From contig USII01000063.1 in the NCBI GenBank assembly GCA_900554725.1, positions 1 through 6,219 of the forward strand: a stretch of 6,219 bases of DNA, written 5' to 3'. Shown here in pieces: positions 1 to 4,902 of the stretch. Below the pieces are notes generated by a model. It did no database searches. It had not been told where the DNA came from and saw only the letters and a program-made list of their open reading frames with translations. Position numbers and translations under genes: made by a program. Positions within the stretch are counted from its first letter, which is position 1. The number at the start of each line of letters is the position of its first letter. The stretch comes from an uncultured Eubacteriales bacterium. GTDB taxonomy: Bacteria; Bacillota; Clostridia; Christensenellales; Christensenellaceae.

Positions 1-29
1 TCCCTGGTCTCACCTTGCCCGCATTGGAA

Positions 30-118
30 TGGCGGAGAAGGTGGGATTCGAACCCACGTGCCCTCTCGGGCAACACGATTTCGAGTCGCGCTCGTTATGA
101 CCACTTCGATACTTCTCC
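30..118 (-). tRNA. tRNA-Ser, anticodon CGA
   Basis: The reverse complement folds into a complete class II tRNA. The acceptor arms GGAGAAG (112-118) and CTTCTCC (34-40) pair fully, with discriminator G and an encoded CCA (30-32). The D stem is 3 bp (TCG/CGA). The anticodon stem CGCGA/TCGTG closes the loop CTCGAAA, which puts anticodon CGA at 81-83 and reads the serine codon UCG. A long variable arm (TGCCC-GAGA-GGGCA) is the serine hallmark. The T arm is GTGGG-TTCGAAT-CCCAC. The gene stands alone within the window; whatever follows it downstream lies beyond position 1. Codon assignment comes from the anticodon and the variable arm agrees with it. Confidence 0.97.
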
Positions 119-164
119 ATCTCGGGCGCTGCTGCCGGCGACGGCCTTATCGACGCCTTTCTGT

Positions 165-193
165 ATTGTAGCAGAGTTGCCCAAAAATTTCAA
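165..193 (-). promoter_or_regulatory. Sigma-70/A-type promoter of tRNA-Ser
   Basis: Read on the minus strand there is a -35 box TTGAAA (188-193), a 17-bp spacer and a -10 box TACAAT (165-170). Each box has one mismatch to consensus. Transcription should start near 158, leaving a leader of about 40 nt before the mature tRNA 5' end at 118, to be removed by RNase P. The promoter lies downstream of the dacF terminator, so the tRNA is its own transcription unit. Confidence 0.8.
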
Positions 194-321
194 GGCCTTT
201 CCTTTCATTTTTTCACACACTTTTAGCGCCAATGCTCCAAGAGAGCAGGGCAAGAGGCTCCACAAAACATGCCCTCACATCCTTTTTAGGATGTGCGCCT
301 TTATATCGCATATGCATCTGC

Positions 322-354
322 ACAGGAAGAAGCGCAAAAGATGCTTCTTCCTGT
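322..354. repeat. Perfect 12-bp inverted repeat (hairpin)
   Basis: The arms ACAGGAAGAAGC (322-333) and GCTTCTTCCTGT (343-354) are exact reverse complements around a 9-nt loop. Neither strand has a T-run after the stem, so this does not look like an intrinsic terminator. It could be a structural part of a non-coding transcript or a dispersed palindromic repeat unit. A single window cannot tell these apart. Confidence 0.6.
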
Positions 355-575
355 ACCCTCCTGATTCTGTCGCGGCGGAAAATCACGCTTTCTCCCTCTT
401 TCTTTTCGCTCCCTGTGCATTTTGCCAGGGCAAAGAGCACGGCAATGCCTCAAGCCTGCTGTAAAATTTATTTGCTGGGCGAATGGCATATTTTAGGCGC
501 TGGGATAATGCTCCTCTTTTTTGATGCCGGCGCATATGCATTTCTCCTTGCAGGGGAAGGGGCAATCGTATGGGA

Positions 576-617
576 CTAACAAAAAACGAAGAGGAAATCC
601 TCTTCGTTTTTTGTTAG
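576..617 (-). terminator. Strong bidirectional rho-independent terminator after dacF
   Basis: A perfect inverted repeat has arms 576-595 and 598-617, giving a 19-bp stem with a 4-nt loop. The core GAAGAGGA/TCCTCTTC is flanked by an A6 run on one side and a T6 run on the other, so the U-tract is present whichever strand is transcribed. On the minus strand the left arm begins inside the dacF stop region (TAA at 614-616), so termination follows immediately after translation ends. On the plus strand it would stop any transcript coming from 119-575. Confidence 0.92.
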
Positions 618-2083
618 AATCTGCGCCGGCGCTTGGGGCGGTATACCGATCCCACTCTTCTCCTTCTGCTCATCCTGCCCATCCTGCTCATCCTGCTGCG
701 GCGGGGAGAATAGCGCCTTCTGCGGCTGCGCTTTGCGGTAATTGTGCGAATAATGAGAAATACGATCAGCGCGGCGGGGATCAGCAGCCAAAGCCAAACA
801 TATTTTCCAATCCTCTTTGCGCCAGCGGAAGGATCTTCCAGGTCCACCGTGCCCACTTTATTGGCGTTGGCGTTTTCCACCAGCTTCTGATATTCCTCGT
901 TGCTCATCATATCTTCAGCTGCTGCCAGATCCCCGGAAAAAATCGTCTGTTCGCCGCTCTTTATCACCACTGTTCCCACAATATCCCCCATGAGGATGGG
1001 AGCTGCAAGCCCTTCGTTTGGCGTAATCTCCACGCTGATATTGGAGCGATCCACATCATTTTTCAACACAATGGAGGCATCTGCCCCCGTGCCGGCGGGC
1101 GCGCACTTGAGCTTCATGGCCACATTATCCACCACCGGAGCATTTGCCACATCTATCTGCATCTGCTCGGGAGCGATCTCTTCCATAGAAATTCTGGAAT
1201 ATTCGTTAAAGCCATATTCAAAGAGCTTCCGGGCCATCGTCCAGCGCTGCTCCCCCTGATTCGAGGCATCTCCGAAGATCAGCGCAATCAAGTGCCTCCC
1301 ATCCTTTTGAGCAGTGGCAATCAGGCAGCCACCGGCATTGCTTGTGGAGCCCGTTTTCATGCCCGTGGCATATTCGTATTCATAGTTTGTATAGGGCGGC
1401 GTATTGGGGTCTGTCACTTCCGGCGTATAGAGCAGCCGGTTGGTATTCTCCATTTTGAAATTGGTTGTCTTGTCCACGGTTGTCGCAGTATATGTCTTGG
1501 TTCCGGCAATGCGCATGATCGTCTCGTTATTCACCGCATACTGCGTCAAAATAGCCATATCCCGCGCTGTGGTATAGTGCCCTTCCCAATCCAGGCCGGA
1601 TACTGTAACAAAATTGGAATGGCTCATGCCAATTTCTTTGGCTTTTTGATTCATCATCGCCGCGAAATTATCCGTAGAACCGGCAATTTTAACCGCCAAC
1701 GCAACGGCGGCATCGTTGCCAGAGCACAGGAACATGCCGTAGAGGAGCGTCTCGACCGTCACCGTCTGCCCGGGCTTAAGGCCCATCAGCGAGCCGGAAA
1801 CAGAAACTTCTCCGCCCACGGTTATCTCATCTGTAAGCTGCAGGTGTTCCAGCACAACAACTGCCGTAAGCAGCTTGGTCGTGCTGGCCGGGGCAACTTG
1901 CATATCCGGATTTTTTTCATATAGGACGGCCCCCGTATCCTGATCGAGCAGCATGACGGCATTGGCCGTCATCTCCTCCGGATTGATTTCCTCCGCGAAC
2001 ACCCAATAAACCGCGGAAAAAACTATCATAAACGCAATCAGCGCGACAAATATCTTATAAAGCAAATTACGCTTCAACAGCAT
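614..2083 (-). CDS. dacF: D-alanyl-D-alanine carboxypeptidase (peptidase family S11, low-molecular-weight PBP)
   Basis: This 489-aa enzyme removes the terminal D-Ala from peptidoglycan pentapeptides outside the membrane. All three serine penicillin-binding motifs are present: SxxK as S67-T-T-K70 (after AP-A), SxN as S121-G-N123, and KTG at 243-245, followed by the usual Gly-rich strand. Residues 9-30 form a signal peptide with likely cleavage after VFA (30). The catalytic domain spans about 33-295 and a PBP5-type C-terminal beta domain about 297-390. A membrane helix follows at about 428-447, then a 39-residue tail (451-489) holding 19 Arg and 2 Lys. Typical DacA/DacF proteins end in an amphipathic anchor, so this helix plus basic tail is unusual. 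The ATG at 2083 is chosen because the signal peptide follows directly and AAGGGGG lies just upstream, although the spacing is short; TTG two codons on (2077) is the alternative. The longer frame to 2221 runs through the promoter. The dacF symbol rests on family and context; the paralogue assignment is less certain than the function. Confidence 0.93.
   Translation of the reverse strand: MLLKRNLLYKIFVALIAFMIVFSAVYWVFAEEINPEEMTANAVMLLDQDTGAVLYEKNPDMQVAPASTTKLLTAVVVLEHLQLTDEITVGGEVSVSGSLMGLKPGQTVTVETLLYGMFLCSGNDAAVALAVKIAGSTDNFAAMMNQKAKEIGMSHSNFVTVSGLDWEGHYTTARDMAILTQYAVNNETIMRIAGTKTYTATTVDKTTNFKMENTNRLLYTPEVTDPNTPPYTNYEYEYATGMKTGSTSNAGGCLIATAQKDGRHLIALIFGDASNQGEQRWTMARKLFEYGFNEYSRISMEEIAPEQMQIDVANAPVVDNVAMKLKCAPAGTGADASIVLKNDVDRSNISVEITPNEGLAAPILMGDIVGTVVIKSGEQTIFSGDLAAAEDMMSNEEYQKLVENANANKVGTVDLEDPSAGAKRIGKYVWLWLLIPAALIVFLIIRTITAKRSRRRRYSPRRSRMSRMGRMSRRRRVGSVYRPKRRRRF
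671..697 (-). repeat. 9-bp tandem repeat, three units, in the dacF tail
   Basis: On the plus strand CATCCTGCC, CATCCTGCT and CATCCTGCT follow one another without a gap. The unit length keeps the frame and codes for Arg-Met-Ser/Gly repeats in the basic C-terminal tail of the carboxypeptidase. Such an in-frame microrepeat can gain or lose units by replication slippage and change tail length without disturbing the enzyme. Confidence 0.85.
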
Positions 2084-2118
2084 AACCCCCTTGACATTGC
2101 GAAAACTCAAAAAGTCAG

Positions 2119-2133
2119 ATACTAAAGTAGTAT
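2119..2133. promoter_or_regulatory. Candidate operator over the dacF -10 region
   Basis: A perfect inverted repeat, ATACTA-AAG-TAGTAT, overlaps the dacF -10 box (2129-2134) and the expected start point near 2122. A repressor dimer bound here would block transcription. The TACTA/TAGTA half-sites recall operators of the BlaI/MecI family, but that link is speculative and a 6-bp repeat in AT-rich DNA can arise by chance. Confidence 0.3.
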
Positions 2134-2157
2134 AACACAGCCGACATAATTTTGGAA
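2129..2157 (-). promoter_or_regulatory. Likely dacF promoter with extended -10
   Basis: On the minus strand TATACT (2129-2134) is preceded by TGT, giving an extended -10 element. A weak -35-like TTCCAA (2152-2157) sits 17 bp upstream. Transcription would start near 2122 and give a leader of about 39 nt. No terminator is visible between rsfS and this site, so dacF may also receive read-through from nadD-yqeK-rsfS. Confidence 0.6.
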
Positions 2158-2221
2158 TAAAAAATAGCGCAATTTGTCGACTGTTCATACTTTGTCTATA
2201 TTTTCTCTCTTGATTTCGCAC

Positions 2222-2596
2222 TTAAAGGCCCGCTTTAAATTCCGGGCTTCCCTTATATTCGAGGAAGTTATCGCCATCCTTCCAAAGCCGCTCAATATCG
2301 TAAAAATCGCGCTCTTCCCTATGGAATATGTGCACGAGCACATCTCCAAAATCCAAAACAACCCAGCGCGCCTGCCCATATCCTTCCATGCGCTTTTTTA
2401 GGATGCCATGCTCTGCCATATACCGCTCTGTTTCATCTGCCAGCATGCGGATCTGCGCCGGAGAGCGCCCGGTTGCGATCACAAAATTTTCAGCAAGGAT
2501 TGTCTGCCTCGCCACATCCAGCAGAACAATATCTTCTGCCTTCTTTTCATCCAGGAGCTGCGCCAGCCCCATCAATACCTGGTTAAAAACTGCCAC
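2222..2596 (-). CDS. rsfS: Ribosome silencing factor RsfS (Iojap/YbeB family)
   Basis: This 124-aa cytoplasmic protein matches the usual family length. RsfS binds ribosomal protein uL14 on the 50S subunit and blocks joining with 30S, shutting down translation when nutrients are short. Visible signatures are the N-terminal helix running into DEKKAEDIVLLDV (16-28), the FVIATGRSPAQIRMLAD stretch (38-54), and the conserved core RWVVLDFGDVLVHIF followed by HREERDFYDIERLW. The start is GTG at 2594-2596; translation from there gives the standard family N-terminus. The upstream yqeK stop codon TAA abuts this GTG with no spacer, so the two are probably translationally coupled. AAAGGAG lies about 12 nt upstream and a closer AGGG 4 nt upstream, both inside yqeK. 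Confidence 0.95.
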   Translation of the reverse strand: MAVFNQVLMGLAQLLDEKKAEDIVLLDVARQTILAENFVIATGRSPAQIRMLADETERYMAEHGILKKRMEGYGQARWVVLDFGDVLVHIFHREERDFYDIERLWKDGDNFLEYKGSPEFKAGL

Positions 2597-3187
2597 TTAT
2601 CCCTGTTTCTCCTTTTTTTGTTTCATCCATTCATATGCCCCTTGGGTATTCGGGTGAATCGTGCTCCCGCGCGCCTGCAAAAACTCCAGCTCCCGCTCCA
2701 GCGCACAGATCATCGTCTCTTCCGGCCCCTTCTCCTTCAGTACCTTTCGCAGTTGAGAAACGCCCTCAAAGTCCCTGCTTTCCTCCAGCAGATCTGCCAG
2801 ATATAGAATCTCCTCCAGTTTGTTCATGCCCCAGGCGCCCGTCGTATGCAGCGCAATGGCCCTTAGAATTTGCGGATCGCAAATTCCAAGCTCCTGCTCC
2901 ACCAGCTTTGCGCCCACAGGGCCATGCATCAGATTGGGCTTTTCCTCGTATGCGGGGCAAAGGGCAATCCCGAATTTTTTTGCGTATTCCAGCATCTGCT
3001 CATCTGGAATATACTTGGCGTAATCGTGCAACAGCCCGGCAATTTCCGCTTTTTGCGGGTCTTCCCCATATTCTTTTGCCAGCTGCCCCGCCATCTTTTC
3101 TACCCCCAGGCTGTGCCGGAGCCGTTTAGGCGTCAGCCTCGGCTCCAGCGCCCTAAGATACTTCTCCCTAAGCTCCTTGGAATACAT
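2597..3187 (-). CDS. yqeK: HD-domain hydrolase YqeK, bis(5'-nucleosyl)-tetraphosphatase (symmetrical)
   Basis: This 196-aa protein belongs to the YqeK HD family, whose members split Ap4A symmetrically into two ADP (EC 3.6.1.41) and so keep down an alarmone made by stressed aminoacyl-tRNA synthetases. Metal ligands expected for the HD fold are visible: H25 in RLRHSLGVE, H54-D55 in GLLHDYAKY, H88 in LMHGPVGA, H114 in AIALHTTGA, and D132 in LYLADLLE. The ATG at 3187 is preceded by GGAGG (3194-3198) at 6 nt, which fixes the start; the in-frame upstream Met at 3232 has no such site. The start lies 20 bp inside nadD, a common arrangement for this pair. A longer open frame upstream is only nadD in another frame. 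Confidence 0.95.
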   Translation of the reverse strand: MYSKELREKYLRALEPRLTPKRLRHSLGVEKMAGQLAKEYGEDPQKAEIAGLLHDYAKYIPDEQMLEYAKKFGIALCPAYEEKPNLMHGPVGAKLVEQELGICDPQILRAIALHTTGAWGMNKLEEILYLADLLEESRDFEGVSQLRKVLKEKGPEETMICALERELEFLQARGSTIHPNTQGAYEWMKQKKEKQG

Positions 3188-3836
3188 GGTTTTCCTCCAT
3201 AAACCGCAGAATGCTTCCGGGGACCATGCCACTCACATCCTCCCCCGCAAGAAAGGCTTCCCGCACCTTGGTGGAGGAAATATCCGGCCCTTGCCCGGAA
3301 GAAATTAAAATTTCCACGCCGTATTTTTCCTGCAGCTCCTGCTGCTTTTGCAAAACCTGTGCTGGAGCATCTCCCGGGCGGGGCACGCATAGAAACGCGC
3401 AAAGCCGCCCGCTTAGCACAACCTCATGCTCCTTCCAGGTTTCCAGCAGAAAGAGCGTATCCGTCCCGATAATATAGTAGATTTTTTCGTCTGGCTTTCG
3501 CATTCGCTCAAAGGCGCGCAGCGTATCCACCGTATAGGTATATCCTTCCCGCTGCAGCTCCATTGTGCAGAGTTCCAAAAAGCTGCGCTCCCTGCAAAAC
3601 AGAGCGCACATCTGCTCACGCAGCACACGCCCCAGAACTACATTTTGCGCCTTATGCGGGGGAATGCCGACAGGCAGCACCACCACTTTTTCCAGCCCGA
3701 ATTCCCGGTATACCTGATCCGCGATCAGCAGATGGCCCAAATGTGGTGGATTGAATGTCCCCCCAAAAACACCGATGCGGCGCTGGCCGAAAACCTCCGG
3801 CTGCGCGCTTTGCCCGGCGATACTTTTTATTCTCAT
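3168..3836 (-). CDS. nadD: Nicotinate-nucleotide adenylyltransferase
   Basis: NadD joins nicotinate mononucleotide and ATP to form deamido-NAD(+), the step shared by de novo and salvage NAD synthesis (EC 2.7.7.18). The 222-aa product carries the nucleotidyltransferase signature GGTFNPPHLGH (25-35), the substrate-binding stretch LPVGIPPHK (54-62), YTYTVDTL (99-106), IIGTDTLFLLETWK (122-135), and the second catalytic motif ISSTKVR (186-192). ATG at 3836 is fixed by AGGAGG (3842-3847) at 5 nt, and no other ATG, GTG or TTG occurs in frame before the first motif. The protein therefore has a real extension of about 19 residues before the beta strand that usually begins NadD. It is the first gene of nadD-yqeK-rsfS. 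Confidence 0.96.
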   Translation of the reverse strand: MRIKSIAGQSAQPEVFGQRRIGVFGGTFNPPHLGHLLIADQVYREFGLEKVVVLPVGIPPHKAQNVVLGRVLREQMCALFCRERSFLELCTMELQREGYTYTVDTLRAFERMRKPDEKIYYIIGTDTLFLLETWKEHEVVLSGRLCAFLCVPRPGDAPAQVLQKQQELQEKYGVEILISSGQGPDISSTKVREAFLAGEDVSGMVPGSILRFMEENHVFQGA

Positions 3837-3841
3837 GCTGT

Positions 3842-3847
3842 CCTCCT
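3842..3847 (-). promoter_or_regulatory. nadD ribosome binding site (decides start)
   Basis: A full AGGAGG on the minus strand lies 5 nt before the ATG at 3836. With transcription predicted to start near 3849, the leader is only about 13 nt and consists almost entirely of this site. Confidence 0.85.
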
Positions 3848-3855
3848 GTGGGCTT

Positions 3856-3884
3856 ATTATACACGATTCCTCCCTCCCATACAA
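3856..3884 (-). promoter_or_regulatory. Promoter of the nadD-yqeK-rsfS operon
   Basis: On the minus strand a perfect -10 box TATAAT (3856-3861) lies 17 bp from a weak -35-like TTGTAT (3879-3884). The start point should be near 3849. It is the only strong minus-strand promoter between the plus-strand membrane gene and nadD, as expected now that the operon is cut off from obg-yhbY. Confidence 0.75.
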
Positions 3885-3901
3885 TTGCGCTTTCCTGTAT
3901 G
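3878..3901. promoter_or_regulatory. Candidate operator in the divergent intergenic region
   Basis: The inverted repeat CATACA (3878-3883) and TGTATG (3896-3901) has a 12-bp centre. It overlaps the nadD -35 box and a possible plus-strand -10 box TATGAT (3898-3903), so one bound factor could affect both directions. Arms of 6 bp are short and chance cannot be excluded. It does not match a regulator motif that I can name with confidence. Confidence 0.2.
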
Positions 3902-3958
3902 ATTACGGAAAAACCGGCAAATAATAGAAGAAATGAAATTTTAAAAGGAGGGGTGGAT

Positions 3959-4822
3959 ATGCATCTTGATCAGCGCGCCATCCGCTATTTCAAACGAAAG
4001 CGCCGCGGCGGCAAGAACTTGTTTGCCCGGGCGTTGGATCTGCTGTTCGGCTCAGCCGCGTTGAGTTTCGCCCTGTTTTTTCTCTTTTGGCGCATGCATA
4101 CCGGGCTGCGCCAGGCTATTGTGCTTGCGCTGACGCTTTCAGCCCTGCTCATCGTGCTTTATATGGGTTTTTCCCGCTACAGCCTGGAAAAATATATTTC
4201 AAAAGAGCTTGTCGCCCTGCGCAACGAATGCACGCTTGAAAAGCTTTCGCTTCTTTGCGATGAAGATTTTTGGGAAATCTGCCGGGAGATTTTCAAAAAG
4301 CATGGCGCCCAAGGCGGGGAAGAGACGCTGGGCGGCCTGTATTTTGCAGATCGAGGTCTGTTCTGCTGCGCGCTGCAAAACCATCCGGAAGATCCCGTAG
4401 GCGTGCAGCAAATTCTGATTTTGCACCGCAAGCTGAAAAAACTGGGTGCGCAAAAGGCATTTTTGCTCTCCCCCGCGCCCTATCAGGAGGAAGCCGGCGC
4501 CATGTCCCGCCGTTTGCAAACCGAAATTGTGCTGCTCGGCCAAGAGGAGTTTTTACAGCTTGAACATCCTCTCATCGCCCCAACACAGGAAGAGCTGCAA
4601 AAGGCGCTCGCAGCCAAAATCTCCCGCCCCACAGCGGAAAGCCCAAAAAGCCGCTTTCTGCGCAAGGAAAAGGCCAAGGTTTATCTGCTGCTGGGCCTCT
4701 TTTTGCTGTGCTGGTATGCCCTTACGGGCTATTCCATTCTATACCCGCTTGCCTCGGCACTCTGTTTTGCCCTCTCCCTATCCTGCTGGATTTTAGGGAA
4801 AAAGCAGTCTGCGCAGCAATAG
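3959..4822 (+). CDS. Membrane protein with a degenerate Mrr/restriction-endonuclease-like cytoplasmic domain
   Basis: I recognise no named gene. The 287-aa product has a basic N-terminus (KRKRRGGK, 12-19), two membrane helices (about 26-44 and 52-70) joined by a short loop, a soluble domain (about 75-235), and a second hairpin of two helices (about 240-258 and 260-279). The charge pattern places the soluble domain and both ends in the cytoplasm. That domain follows the order of Mrr-type PD-(D/E)xK domains: a helix DFWEICREIFKKHGAQ (103-118), a beta hairpin near 125-141 ending in ALQNH, then PVGVQQILILHRKL (146-159), a strand KAFLLSPAPY with EEA (166-179), and IVLLGQEEFLQL (190-201). The expected catalytic Asp and the Lys of QxK are not seen (L127 region; Q140-N-H142), so it is probably not an active nuclease. 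ATG at 3959 has AGGAGG (3946-3951) at 7 nt; an in-frame GTG at 3953 lies too close to that site. The gene is divergent from nadD and convergent with yhbY. The fold call is inference by eye; the topology is firmer. Confidence 0.8.
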   Translation: MHLDQRAIRYFKRKRRGGKNLFARALDLLFGSAALSFALFFLFWRMHTGLRQAIVLALTLSALLIVLYMGFSRYSLEKYISKELVALRNECTLEKLSLLCDEDFWEICREIFKKHGAQGGEETLGGLYFADRGLFCCALQNHPEDPVGVQQILILHRKLKKLGAQKAFLLSPAPYQEEAGAMSRRLQTEIVLLGQEEFLQLEHPLIAPTQEELQKALAAKISRPTAESPKSRFLRKEKAKVYLLLGLFLLCWYALTGYSILYPLASALCFALSLSCWILGKKQSAQQ

Positions 4823-4840
4823 GCGCCACATCCATCCCTC

Positions 4841-4902
4841 CCCGTCTCGAGCAACGCGGCCCAGGATGCTCAAATCCTAGAGCTCGATGACGGGCTTTTT
4901 TT
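4841..4902 (+). terminator. Rho-independent terminator of the plus-strand membrane gene, overlapping the yhbY 3' end
   Basis: The arm 4841-4852 (CCCGTCTCGAGC) pairs with 4882-4894 (GCTCGATGACGGG), 12 bp with one bulged A, followed after one C by seven T (4896-4902). The 29-nt loop contains a smaller AGGAT/ATCCT hairpin (4864-4868, 4874-4878). The right arm and T-run lie inside the last codons of yhbY on the other strand. The T-run is on the plus strand only, so it should not stop the obg-yhbY transcript. Confidence 0.65.

Larger units (their letters stand above)
119..575. other. Intergenic stretch between tRNA-Ser and the dacF terminator
   Basis: I see no convincing protein gene here. Open frames exist on both strands, but they overlap one another, have no family resemblance and mostly lack ribosome binding sites. 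What can be seen, besides the tRNA promoter: a perfect 12-bp hairpin at 322-354; a perfect 8-bp hairpin with a TTTT loop at 276-295; a short TTTGCC/GGCAAA inverted repeat at 421-434; and an 11-bp direct repeat CGCATATGCAT at 307-317 and 531-541. None of the hairpins is followed by a T-run on either strand, so they are not classical terminators. The stretch could hold a small RNA or be decayed sequence. Confidence 0.55.

Noticed and set aside
276..295. 8-bp hairpin with TTTT loop as a terminator
   Set aside because: No T-run follows the stem on either strand, and no gene ends next to it.
213..440. Minus-strand 75-codon frame and overlapping plus-strand frame 232-579
   Set aside because: They overlap each other on opposite strands and lack ribosome binding sites and family likeness. 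The plus-strand frame also runs into the terminator stem.
15..464. Plus-strand 149-codon frame at the left edge
   Set aside because: It runs through the tRNA-Ser gene in antisense and through its promoter.
383..535. Minus-strand small frame of 50 codons (ATG at 535) preceded by AAGGAG at 8 nt
   Set aside because: The ribosome binding site is tempting, but the product has no recognisable feature, no promoter is apparent, and it would lie after the dacF terminator. Kept only as a possibility.
521..1924. Long plus-strand open frame of 467 codons
   Set aside because: It lies antisense to dacF, whose minus-strand product has all three penicillin-binding motifs. The plus-strand translation is His/Cys/Arg-rich with no family resemblance, and its start has no ribosome binding site.
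2084..2221. Upstream extension of dacF by 46 codons to 2221
   Set aside because: It would place coding sequence over the extended -10 promoter and put a non-secretory segment before a clear signal peptide.
3898..3903. TATGAT as the -10 box of the plus-strand membrane gene
   Set aside because: No -35 box is found at 16-18 bp and there is no proper TGn extension. Too weak to list as a promoter, though no better candidate is seen.
3755..3958. Upstream extension of the plus-strand membrane gene by 68 codons
   Set aside because: It overlaps nadD and its promoter, and the AGGAGG at 3946-3951 marks ATG 3959 as the start.
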